This document shows, piece by piece, positions 12,438-25,100 of a DNA stretch of 64,000 bases (the first letter of the stretch is position 1; every line of letters begins with the position of its first letter). The notes beneath the pieces are model-generated. The model did no database searches and had not been told where the DNA came from. It worked only from the letters and a program-made list of their open reading frames with translations. Location of the stretch: the NCBI GenBank assembly GCA_947179155.2, contig OX359278.1, forward strand, positions 27,059,297-27,123,296. Direction: 5' to 3'. Both the position numbers and the translations under genes were made by a program. This DNA comes from Hedera helix (Eukaryota; Streptophyta; Magnoliopsida; Apiales; Araliaceae).

Positions 12438-13561
12438 TTTAGTTTCCCAGAAGCACAGAAAAGATATAGAAGAGGAGTTGAATAGGTCTTTTCAAAACTT
12501 GACTTTCTTTGATGTTAAATTATGAATAGTTAAGCAATATTAATTATGCACAGTGTAATAAACATTTAAAGATCCCCTTTAGAAAAGATTTAGCAAATAT
12601 GATTCTGAGATTTGAAAAGTAATAATAAGTTCACACACAAACACAGTAAGTATATGATAAAAAGTAAGTATAAAAAATGAATAATAGAGACAAGAAAATT
12701 TAAGTGGTTCAAAGACGAAATAACTCATACTCTACTATTCTACTCTATGAGTAGAAAATTCATTAATGGTGAGATTACAAAGATCAATTTCAACTGAACT
12801 ACTAAGGTTCCTTCGAGTCACTTAGTCTCGGTATACAATGACACTTAGTCCAGATCACTTAAATATCTTCAAGTCACTAAGACAACAATATACAAATGAT
12901 TGTTTGTTGAAAGTTACTGCTAAGTTAGCAATACGATCTTCTTCTTGAGTACTTACCGGCTTGAATAAGTTGTTAAGCTTTTCATAAAGTAGCCTTCAGA
13001 ATTGATTTGTTTATTTGAAGAATTTTAACCTTTTTGATCAGTGTCACTCTCCCTTTTTTTTTTTTTGGATTATGCTCTTCTTTATATAGATTTTTTGAAA
13101 TCTTTCCGTTGCAATATAGTCGTTGCTCATTAAATACTTTGATACTGAAGATCTTTGTTGTGGCTCCATTTTGGTGTTAGGAAAAAAAGCTTTCAGCTGT
13201 GTTAGCATATCAGAGTTCCTAATAAGGTAACTAGATGACTAAATTTTCAACATCCAACTAGCCAATAGACAAAATCATACTCTGATTTTTATTTTTTTTC
13301 ACTTTGACTTGCACAAATTTCATCGAGCTCTTCAATTTATGGTACGTACGTCCTTTGTCAATAGGCTAACAACTTTTACTCTATGAAATGAACTGAGGCT
13401 TTCTATATGATCTTGACTTTATTATGCGAACTGGGTTTGCATTACGATCATAATGTTGCAATACGATATGAGGCTTGTAATACGATTCAACTTCTACTAT
13501 GTGAACTTTTTTTGCAATACGATTCAAAGTTGTTGTAATAACTGAGAAAATTATGAACTTA

Positions 13562-13613
<52 letters not shown>

Positions 13614-14417
13614 TATTCATGAGAAAATATGATGTGTGAAGTTATGTTATAAGAGCTTATGTGATGAAATCACAAAACTTGAATGTTGGCCTTGAATGAA
13701 AAATAAGAAGATTACTAATCACCAAGGGAAATACTTATATGACTAATGACGAAGAAGAGGAGCCCAAGTGTGTTATATTATAAGTTAGCCCAAGTGATTT
13801 AATTGTTCGAAAAGTTAAATGAGGTAAACTAGTGGCCCAAAGAATTAAATTATTGAGCCCAACCAAAGTGTAGTTCAAGTCCAAATGGAATTAATTAGAA
13901 AGTCCAAATTGGAGCCCAAAGTGTAGTCAAATATTAGTCCAATTGATACATGGTGTATATATGTATATATGTATATATAAGATAAGATTTAAAGCAAAAT
14001 TGGTTGAAAAAAGGGCTAGGGCCGGATTTTTGGAGGGGGGCCCACTAGGATGGAGTAAAATTTCATTTATTTCATTTTTACGCAAAATCTAAGTGGTTCA
14101 ACCACTCTTATCAATTCCCTAACCACTCTAGTCCTTCCAAGTTATCATTCCATTCAATAGTAAGTGAGTTTAAGCTCTTAATTCGCCAATGTTAGTTAAT
14201 TAAGGGACTAATGGTGTATTTCCAGAGTTCTATAAATAAAAATCACCAACACTTATGCAAATGTTGGCTCATTTATTTCATTCACTAAATTTTAGAGAGA
14301 GATAGTTCTAGAGAGAAGATAGAGCATTTGTGAGAGTTCTAGAAGAGCAAACACTTTGAGTGTTAGTGTGTGTGAGCTATTATTCTAGTGGTTTATCCAA
14401 GGAGGAGGAAGAGTTCT

Positions 14418-17400
14418 TGTAATATCCCAAATATTTCCAAAGTGATCTAACAAGATCTAAGAAGGGTTATCAATTCAAAACCTAAGATCGATTGCTCAAG
14501 CATACCTTGAGCTATCTTAAAAAATATATACGACTTGAAACTACGATCGTATATAACTAAGAGGTTAAACTGTTTAACCTAAACTATGTGTTATGTGATT
14601 AGTAAAGCTTGAATTGAGCTTTTAAATGTGCTGTATGAATTATCTATGTGTAGGATTTTTTGTTTTGGTTCAAGTAGTTAACCTTAACACTTATTAAAAT
14701 TTAAAAGTCAATTTAAGGCAAAAACCTAAATTGGAAAAAGAGTTAAAACCTAAACCCTAACCTTAGGGTCTAAACCCTAGGAAATAATCTAGGCCCTTGA
14801 GCAAAATGTGAAGGTCAAATTGACATTCCGTGTCAAAATTCAACCTTCCCACGATTTAAAAACACGTAACAGTCAATAAAAGTTTTTCTCGAAAAACGTG
14901 TAAAAGCACTATTCATGAGGTGACGTTTTTCATTCATTTGACTATTTCATTCATCTGTAGGACTTCTTGTATTTCACGATATAGTGTTAATATGAAGTTT
15001 AGATGTCAGGTAACCAATAAAATTTTCTAGAGAAAAAGACAAAAAAGACACGATTTACGAGAAAACGTTTGTCGTCTTTTTGAATGTTCTTTTCAACGTT
15101 TGGACTTTTTTCATTTCACGACATAGCATTTATACGAGGAATAGATACCAGGGAGCCACTGATATTTTTCCTAAAATAAAACGTAAAACGCTCTTCAAAC
15201 GAAAATGCTTTCCGTTTTTGATCAAACCGTTGATGGATACAGTGTTTGTATGCAACACCGGTACGTAATAAGCAATAAAAGATTTTCTCAAAAAGTGTGT
15301 CGGGAATAAGACGAAATAGGGAAAAGACGAAAATAAATATTATTTTTGACTTTTTGGTCTTCTAACCATTTTCTGAGAAATGGTCGTAAAAAATTCTATT
15401 CACCGAAAAGTGTGCCAAGTCTTTTGGACATTTCACTTTACTGAAAAGTGTTCATTCGGAACAAAACTCAGTAATATCAAATTTTTAAATCAATAGAAGT
15501 TAACCATTTAGTTGGAATCAGACTGTTATATAATTAAACTGCTAATTCGTCTATGTTATTTTCTTCAAATGCAACACGAGATAAGTTAACATTAAATTTG
15601 AATAATCAAATTTATCATATTAATACCTAATTATATTATTCAGTCATAATTAGTGTCTAGAATGAAAGAAATTTATCAATCGCGTCGCCCGGTAGGTGTA
15701 TTTGAGAAAAATACACGGAAGATTATCCGAGATTAATTCAAGAAAAACTTTGAGGGTCAGACGAGACATTATATTAATACTGTATGATGTATTTTATGAA
15801 TAAAATATGTATAACTAATTAAAACTTAAATTACTAATGCAAAATATTTTAAATTAATCGCACGCGATTTATCCGATATACAGAAGTCGGAAGAAATAGC
15901 TCACCAAACTTGCTTTGGAAGCTAAAAGAAGTGTATTGGAGAAGTTTTATTAAGCTTGTTCAAGAAGCTTGGTCTTAATGACCTAAATACCGTAACTTTG
16001 AAAGTCCTATAAATAGAAGGCTTAAGTTCATTAGTTCTTTACCATTTTGAAAGCTAAAGAGCAAATATAGAGAGAGTTCTTGTGAGACAAGAATCGATTG
16101 CAAAGAAATAGTTAAAGCTTGTAATAATAAAAGGTACGATTCTTAATCTTTATTATGCTTAAAGTTTTATTTTATCGATGAGGCTCAAGAACATAAGTCG
16201 TAGCCATGTACGATTTTTCGTTCTCCGTGTTCCTTATGACTTGAGTAAGTCGTTGTTATGTCAAATTTCATTTCATAGTTTAAAGTTCAAGAACATACGT
16301 CGTATCCATGTACGGTTTATCCGTTCTCCGTGTTCTTCGTATGTTCTGGAGTATGATTATAAATTGTTATAATTAAGTAAACAAGTCATTATAATGACCA
16401 AATTTTGTCAATTATAAAGTGTTATAATCACATATGTAAGCAGTTATAATGCTCAAATTATTTCAAGTATGAAATACATAAGCTCAAGAACATAAGTCGT
16501 TACCATGTACGATTTTTCGTTCTTCGTGTTCTTCGTGTGTTCTTGAGCAAAAGTCATAATTTCTACATAAGTAGGTTTATGATTTGGTAATTTAGTGTTA
16601 TGGGATGATGAAACATGATGGCCTTGCTAAATAATGCTTGTGGCATCAAGTTTTAGTAGTCGAAACGAAAAACGATGAAACTTTGTTCTTCGTGTTCTTC
16701 AATTCGTTCTTCGTGTTCTTGAGAAAAAGTCATGAAATCTTATATAAGTAGGTTTATGATTTTGTTATTTTTATGTTATGAAGTGATACGGAGTGTTAGA
16801 ACATGTTATCTTAGCAAATTAATGCTTGAGGTATCATATTTTACCAATCGGGTCAAAGAAAGTTAAGTCTAATATACTCGCAGAATATTTTTTCAAATTT
16901 CCGAAACTTTAAATTCTGAATTTGCCTTAGCAACCTAAATGAAAGTTGTAGATACGGAAGTTACGAACGCGTGAAATTTTGAACGACTCAAAAATGTTTT
17001 AAAACGAAGAAGTTGTGGTCGTTTGATCGAGCCGGGGTCTAGCAGCCATACATGCTGCCTATTTTTTTAAAAGTGACTTAAAAGTGAGTTTTTGAGTTGG
17101 ACAATTTTCCAATTAATTCCACCAATGAAAATAGTCTAGTTAAGTTATTCTAAGACTTATTCAAAAGGAAAATTTCATAAACTAACATTCGGGGTCGCGT
17201 AACCCTTTTTGTAGGCGTTTAACGATGTCTCGGGAAAACCCTAACATGGTTTTAAGGCAAGTCTTCTAACTCTTGCTATGTGCTACTTGTTTAGTATTGT
17301 TAAAATGATAAATGAGATGTATAATGTCATGTTATTATGCAATAGATGATATGTGAAGTCTTTAACTGATGTTTACAAGCCTTCTAACTGTTATGCGTTA

Positions 17401-18500
17401 TGTTTACGATGTATGAACATGATTTATACACTTTGTGTGTCAATGTGATATAAATTATTGGAACGTGAGTTATATGTGATATTAAATGGAGAATTATGTT
17501 CAGTCAATGCATGTTAAAGTTTATATGAAAGCATAAACTGCGTATGTATTGTATGTTAGACTTGCTGACCCATCGTGCTCACTCTTGCGATTAAAACCTT
17601 ATTTGCAGATTAAAGATGAACGTTAAGAAGATCATGAACGTAAAGAAGAAGCATAGATTAGGTTTTCATGTGTATTACTTGTATTTGTATAAGTCATAAC
17701 GACTGTTGTAATACGAACAAACAAACATGTAACCGAATATTGAATGAATGATATAAATTATTATCATCAGAATGTTGTTATGTCTTTATTTTGATATAAC
17801 CTAGAATTGTTAAGACTTAACATAGTATTGATAATGATCTAATTATCTGGATGAGGATCGGTAAATAACTTGTGAGTGTTGTACATCCGAGACAGGACTA
17901 AGCGATGTTGACTGGTCAAATCTATCGTTAAGGTTCCTCAGACCCAGGTATAACTCGTTATTACTATTCTGAATACCATGTAAGTAGGATTATTGATATG
18001 AAGAGATATCACTATAAATAAATATGTTTCGAATGAGGGTTTTAACTAGTTGGGTAATGTTCTGTAAGGAAAGAGAATTTTGCACTGGAAAAAGATACAA
18101 CCATTTGTCACGGATAAAGATGCAAACATTTATCACGAGTGAAGATACAAACATTCACCGCGGGATTCTCTGTTCCCAAGAGTCGTCCTAATGATTTAAT
18201 GCCGTGGATGTTGGAACATGTAAAGTTATAGAATATTTAAATCTTAAGGTTAAAATTAGACCGTTATATATGGTTTTATCCATTTATACGGATGAAATAC
18301 AAGTTGATACTTGTATACTTATGAGACTGAGATCAAGTTAAGATCCAGGGACAAAGTTAAGAGAAATTTTTAATGTATAGTCTAAAATAAGACTAATTCA
18401 ACCAATATGATTATGGGATCATTGGTTAAGTTGATAGATGTACGAAATTAACGCACAAGGTTCGCCGCATCGAAAGCGCGGGGATTTTGGGGGCGTTACA
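14418..18500 (+). mobile_element. 5' LTR of a LARD-like Gypsy element, 4.08 kb
   Basis: It starts TGTAATATCCCAAATA and ends GGGATTTTGGGGGCGTTACA immediately before a PBS. A TATA box (cctataaatagaagg) lies at about 16009-16022, dividing a 1.6-kb U3 from a long R-U5. Inside are telomere-like motifs (about 14745-14780), three copies of a 60-bp repeat (16184-16545) and short repeats gatacaaacattta near 18090-18160. The short ORFs are not supported as genes. Confidence 0.85.
16178..16550 (+). repeat. Three spaced 60-bp repeats in the LTR
   Basis: Copies start near 16184, 16285 and 16481. Each has (g)ctcaagaacataagtcg, ccatgtacg(a/g)tttt, and ttcgttctccgtgttc followed in the later two by a second ttcgtgttc/tcgtatgttc unit. 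A weaker tract of the last part recurs at 16680-16725. They lie just downstream of the TATA box, in the transcribed part of the LTR. Confidence 0.75.
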
Positions 18501-18502
18501 GT

Positions 18503-18514
18503 TGGTATCAGAGC
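18503..18514 (+). promoter_or_regulatory. tRNA-iMet primer-binding site
   Basis: TGGTATCAGAGC lies two bases after the LTR end at 18500. It is complementary to the 3' end of plant initiator-methionine tRNA and would prime minus-strand synthesis. Confidence 0.92.
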
Positions 18515-20402
18515 AGTGGATTATAGTTTCGAGGTAACAAGTACGTTGGAGTATAATCTGATGGACTAAGAAGAAATGGACTTGTGAAGAGTCCGTGAAT
18601 AATTAAAAGATATGTATAAATCTTAATACATAAAAATTATTATGTGAAAGAAATATAATGAATAAAGATAAACTCTTTACGGTATTATCTGAAGATAAAT
18701 GAGCTCATAATGAGTTCTCAAAGCAAGCAATAAGATAAAATAATCTTATTAGTTTTTGTGTGAAACCGTTTCATAAAAAAATGAAATGGTGTGTATGGTA
18801 TGTTGTGTAATTATACCTAAGAAAAGAGATGAGTAAACTCATAAGGAATGTAAATGATGAAGGAATGAATTAAGAAAAGAAAGTGACTAAGATAGTTATA
18901 GAACGATTAGGGATTTCAATTGAAAACTCATATTAGTAAAACTGAGTAGAACGACTCTCTTGTATGGGAAAGAGTTTAATATGCTTCAGAGAACCAATCT
19001 AACTACATTGTTGGTATGAATGATTCATGGTCAGTGTTCTCAAAGCGGGTTACACACTGAATGAAATCATTTGAGGATAGTGTTGATGAGACGGGGAACT
19101 GATTCATTAGTTATTGGGTGGAGGAATAACTCAATTTGTTATATTGATAAGTAAATTAAAATCTTGTGTCAAACTCTTCTTTGTGTATATTTTGAGAAAG
19201 TGATTCTTTTCTCATATATATATTGACTAGTTAGTAGTTGTTACGTCATAACTATAGTTTTAAAAATATTTGTATGTTAGTTACTGAGCGAACGAACCCT
19301 TATTATGGACTTGGGCTATGATATGTTAGTCGAACCGACTTGTGAGATGCGGCTACGATTTGTCTATTCAGTGCGATATTGATCAGTACCAATGTGCGCT
19401 GAGACATTTCAATCCCGTGTTGATGAGAAGGGGAACTAATATATTTATTTGTACTTGGTTTAATACAATCAATCAGTTTACTATATTACTATATATTTGC
19501 AAAACTTGTGTTATGGTAAGAGAATAATGGAAAAGATAGAGGATTGAGGGTATTTCAAAAATCTTCTAGCTATGCTAGATCTTTATGGTTATATTCGCAC
19601 TTGTGTGCCTTTGAAAAGAGTGGTTCACTAGTTGAACTGGAAAATTTTGTTAGTTCTTCACTAGATATGTTATTCATATGTCTATGCTAATTGTTTTGGC
19701 TAGACGAATTTAATGTGAAGAATAAAAATGATTTATTCATCAACACCCCATTTAGCCTGGCGTGAAGATGATACATGATGAGTCATCAACGCACTTTGCA
19801 AGGTGCGGTATACAGTCATAACATTGCTTTTCAAAAGTTTGAATGGTTTAAATATGAGTCAATGCCAATTGTTTCGGCTAGACACCTTTGGTTATGAAAA
19901 AAGAACGGACGTAGGAATTCGATAGACGCAATAAACCGCGTCTTTAAAGATAATATGGTACGACAGGCTGATCACCTAAAGTACAACGTATGTGTGTTCT
20001 CGATCTTAATTGATTGTTACACAATGTATGATGTTCTCAATCTTAATTGATTGCTACACAAAGTATGAAGTGTTCTCAATCTTAATTGATTGCTACACAA
20101 GATATGGTTTTTCAGTCCGGATGATGATTTAAAAAAATTATGGGTTATATAGTATTCATAGTTTTTGAATAAGGTAAAGGTCTTCATTCACCGATGTATA
20201 AGTGAGAAGAATCCAAGATAAAGGAAGAATGAGACTGAATGTCGAGTATGAAAAGAGGTTTAAAACCTAGAGTTATGAAAGGAAATGTGTAAAGATAAGT
20301 GAACATTGTTCAGACCTAATCAAAGTATTGGATGTTTAATGTGAGTAAAAGATGAATTTAGAAAATTCATATTGAAGAGTAAATTGGAGATGATTATATT
20401 AT

Positions 20403-20541
20403 AATTTCGAGGACGAAATTCTTATAAGAATGAGAGAATGTAATATCCTGAATATTTATAGCACTTATAAATATGATATTAAATGACTAAAGTAATTGTA
20501 AAGTTAATTTCGAGGACGAAATTCCTGTAAGTTGGGTTGAA
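20403..20541 (+). promoter_or_regulatory. Tandemly duplicated PPT-proximal box and LTR start
   Basis: AATTTCGAGGACGAAATT occurs at 20403-20420 and again at 20506-20523. Each is followed by a TGTAATATCC LTR start, at 20439 and 20542. The offset is exactly 103 bp for both parts. This box sits next to the 3' LTR in many chromoviral plant Gypsy elements. Only the second start continues into the full LTR. Confidence 0.85.
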
Positions 20542-22103
20542 TGTAATATCCCAAATATTTCCAAAGTGATCTAACAAGATCTAAGAAGGGTTGTCAATTC
20601 AAAACCTAAGATCGATTGCTCAAGCATACCTTGAGCTATCTTAAAAAATATATACGACTCGAAACTACGATCGTATATAACTAAGAGGTTAAACTGTTTA
20701 ACCTAAACTATGTGTTATGTGATTAGTAAAGCTTGAATTGAGCTTTTAAATGTGCTGTATGAATTATCTATGTGTAGGATTTTTTGTTTTGGTTCAAGTA
20801 GTTAACCTTAACACTTATTAAAATTTAGAAGTCAATTTAAGGCAAAAACCTAAATTGGAAAAAGAGTTAAAACCTAAACCCTAACCCTAGGGTCTAAACC
20901 CTAGCAAATAATCTAGGCCCTTGAGCAAAATGTGAAGGTCAAATTGACATTCCGTTTCAAAATTCAACCTTCCCACGATTTAAAAACACGTAACAGTCAA
21001 TAAAAGTTTTTCTCGAAAAACGTGTAAAAGCACTATTCACGTGGTGACGTTTTTCATTCATTTGACTGTTTCATTCATCTGTAGGACTTCTTGTATTTCA
21101 CGATATAGTGTTAATATGAGGTTTAGATGTCAGGGAACCAATAAAATTTTCTGGAGAAAAAGACGAAAAAGACACGATTTACGAGAAAACGTTTGTCGTC
21201 TTTTTGAACGTTCTTTTCAACGTTTGGACTTTTTCCATTTCACGATATAGCATTTATACGGGAATAGATACCAGGGAGTCACTGATATTTTTCCTAAAAT
21301 AAAACGTAAAACGCTCTTCAAACGAAAACGCTTTTCGTTTTTGATCAAACCGTTGATGAATACAGTGTTTGTATGCAACACCGGTACGTAATAAGCAATA
21401 AAAGATTTTCTCGAAAAGTGTGTCGGGAATAAGACGAAATAGGAAAAAGACGAAAATAAATATTATTTTTGACTTTTTGGTCTTCTAACCATTTTCTGAG
21501 AAATTGTCGTCAAAAATACTATTCACCGAAAAGCGTGTCAAGTCTTTTGGACTTTTCACTTTGCAGAAAAGTGTTCATTCGGAACAAAACTCAGTAATAT
21601 CAAATTTTTAAATCAGTAGAAGTTAACCATTTTGTTGGAATCAGACTGTTATATAATTAAACTGCTTATTCGTCCGTGTTATTTTCTTCAAATGCAACAC
21701 GAGATAAGTTAACATTAAATTTGAATAATCAAATTTATCAGATTAATACCTAATTATATTATTCAGTCATAATTAGTGTCTAGAATGAAAGAAATTTATC
21801 AATCGCGTCGCCCGGTAGGTGTATTTGAGAAAAATACACGGAAGATTATCCGAGATTAATTCAAGAAAAACTTTGAGGGTCAGACGAGACATCATATTAA
21901 TACTGTATGATGTATTTTATGAATAAAATATGTATAACTAATTAAAACTTAAATTACTAATGCAAAATATTTTAAATTAATCGCACGCGATTTATCCGAT
22001 ATACAGAAGTCGGAAGAAAGAGCTCACCAAACTTGCTTTGAAAGCTAAAAGAAGTGTATTGGAGAAGTGTTATTAAGCTTGTTCAAGAAGCTTAGTCTTA
22101 ATG
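20542..22103 (+). mobile_element. Truncated 3' LTR of the LARD-like element
   Basis: It is nearly identical to 14418-15980 of the 5' LTR (differences are scattered single bases), then identity stops abruptly at cttaatg (22103). The cut falls just upstream of the position of the TATA box, so only U3 sequence remains. What follows looks like the other half of the outer LTR, suggesting a deletion across the junction. Confidence 0.85.
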
Positions 22104-25100
22104 GAGCTATGGTGAGCTCGAATGTATAAGGATTGAGATTTAATGGTGAATATGTGTATTTATGTGTCCATGTATGCTCAATGTATTTTTCATGGTCAAA
22201 ATATATTTTTTATTGTCAATATGTAGTTTACATAGTCAAAATATAGTCTATGTTTTCAAAACCTATTTTTATAAGCTCTATGATGGTAGATCGGGTCTAT
22301 GTATGAAGATCTATGATCAAAAATACATGATGTGTATATTAATACGCTTGATATGTGGAAAAAATGAAAGGAGTTGCATATGAACTTATTTTCAAGAAAA
22401 ATCCTAGTTAAATGTCTACGTTGAGGAGTTATGATTTGAGTTGTGTAAGTTATTTTATGATCTATAAGTTTTTAATGATAGATCTATAGGCTACAAAGAT
22501 AACTTAACTTGCATATTTGAAAAAGATGTTAAAATGAGGAAGTTATAAAATTTGTAGCAAAACATGTCGTTTTTGAAACCTTAATTGATCAATCCAAACT
22601 TTTGTGTCAAAAACGATTTCAAAAATGCGATCAATCCATGTAATATTGAAGAACATTAAGTTACGAAAATAATAAATTAAATTTGGAGTCATTTAGATGT
22701 GTATAACATATTTTATTAAATATTAAATCAAAAGTGTCAAAGTTGAAAAAATTTGAAAATGGAATAATTATATTTTGCTTGACTACGCCTAAGCGCCAGT
22801 GTTTAATACAAAACACTGCGTCAAGGCACAGTGCCATTTTCCAGAAAAGTAAATTTTTTTGGACAAGGTCGGGTTAGGCCGAGTTTTATCAGTTTCGGTT
22901 GGGTCTGTTCATGTCTGTTGGGTCCAAAAAGTTTTAAAATTAATATGGGACCCAATATAACTAATTAAATTATTATTAAATATTTAATAAATAATTAAAT
23001 AAATAAATAATATTAACAAATGAATAAAATATTACTAAATAATTAATAATATAAAAAATGAATAAAATATTATTAAATAATTAATAATATTAGAAAATGA
23101 GTAAAATATTATTAAACGAATAATAATTTTAATAAATTATTTAAAATATTATTAAATAATTAATAATATTAGTAAGCGAATAAAATATTATTAAATGATT
23201 AATAATATTAATAAGTAGATAAAATATTATTAAATGGTTAATATTATTAATAAATAAATAATAATATTAGTAAATGATTAATAATATTAATAAGTGGATA
23301 AAATATTATTAAATAATTAATAATATTAATAAATGATTAAAATATTATTAAATAATAAATAATATTAGTAAGTGAATAAAATACTATTAAATGATTAATA
23401 ATATTAATAAATAAATAAAATATTATTAAATGGTTAATAATATTAGTAAGTAAATAAAATATTATTAAATAATTAATAATATCAATAAATAATTAAAATA
23501 TTATTAAATGACTAATAATATTAGTAAGTACATAAAATATTATTAAATAATTAATAATATTAATAAAGGATTAAAATATTATTAAATAGTTACTAATATT
23601 AGTAAGTGAATAAAATATTATTACATGATTAATAATATTAATAAATGATTAAAATATTATTAAATAATTAATAATATTAGTAAGTGAATAAAATATTATT
23701 GAATAATTAATAATATTAACAAATGATTAAAATATTATTAAAGGATTAATAATATTATTAAGAGGGTAAAATATTATTAAATTGTCAATAATATTTATAA
23801 AGGATTAAGATATTACTTAATGAATAATATTATTAGAAAAAAGAGTAAGACATTATTAAATGATTAATAATGTTAATAAGAGAATAAAATATTAGTAAGT
23901 AAATAAAATATTATTAAATGGTTAATAATATTAATAAGAGAATAAAATATTATTAAATAATTAATAATATTAATAAAGGATTAAAATATTATTAATTAAT
24001 TAATAATATTAGTAAGTGAATAAAATATTATTAAATGATTAATAATATTAATAAATGATTAAAATATTATTAAATAATTAATAATATTAGTAAGTGTATA
24101 AAATATTATTGAATAATTAATAATATTAACAAATGATTAAAATATTATTAAAGGATTAATAATATTATTAAGATGGTAAAATATTATTAAATTGTCAATA
24201 ATATTTATAAAAGATTAAGATATTATTTAATGAATAATATTATTTGAAAAAGAGTAAGACATTATTAAATAATTAATAATGTTAATAAGTATTTGAAATA
24301 ATTAAGAGATTAAGAGGATTATTAAATAATTAATAATATTGATGATTGAATAAAATATTATTAAAATAATTAATAATATTTGTAAATGGTTAAAATTTTA
24401 CTAAATCGATAATAATATTTGTTTGTGGTTAATATATTATCAAATGTGATAATATTATGAAGTGATTGATACATTCTTAAATGATAATTGTGTGATTAAA
24501 ATATTATCAATGGTTGATAATATTATTAAGTGATTAAAGGTTATGATTAAGTGTTAGATGATTTAAGTGATGTGTAATAATGTTATGTGATATACTGATT
24601 GGTAGATCAACGTGTTAAATGTTAGGTCATCCAAAGGAAGTTAATTTAAGTTGAGTAGCAGTAGTCAGCTAAACAAGCAAGTTCTTCTGAACCTTAACTC
24701 AATTATTATTGTGCAAGTTCTACTAAAACTTAAACTTGTTTCATTATGCAAGTTATTTTTAAAACCTAGGACTGATTATTGTTCCAGCTAGATTAATTAT
24801 TGATAATTATTCTATATGACAATTATTATTTATATTCGCACTTAGGTGCATTTAAATGACTTGTTCTTAATGTGAACTATTTAAAGAAGTAAGTTTATGC
24901 CAATTGTTTCGGCTAGACATTGTATGTATCGATTCATTAATTTGAATACTTTTGAAAAGTTATCCAAACCAGTAGTTGGTGCGGACTCGTATAGTAAAAC
25001 TAAGTAGAACAACCCTTATAATGAGGTATTCTCTACTTGAAACGAAAATATTTATGCTCACTATAACTGAATGTTATGCATATACATCAGATATAAGATG

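Larger units (their letters stand above)
18501..20541 (+). mobile_element. Non-coding internal region of the LARD-like element
   Basis: The 2.0 kb between PBS and 3' LTR has no ORF above about 70 codons and no gag, protease, RT, integrase or RNase H motif in any frame. A segment with ttcgcacttgtgtgcc (about 19590) and gccaattgttt(c)ggctagac (19685, 19862) recurs in the outer LTR at 24833-24925. With LTRs above 4 kb and no genes, this fits a LARD, which would rely on proteins of a related autonomous element. Loss of gag-pol by internal deletion is the alternative. Confidence 0.7.

Noticed and set aside
22960..24440. CRISPR-like array from regularly spaced palindromic repeats
   Set aside because: The spacers are themselves repeated and AT-only, repeats vary, there are no cas genes, and the context is a plant LTR.
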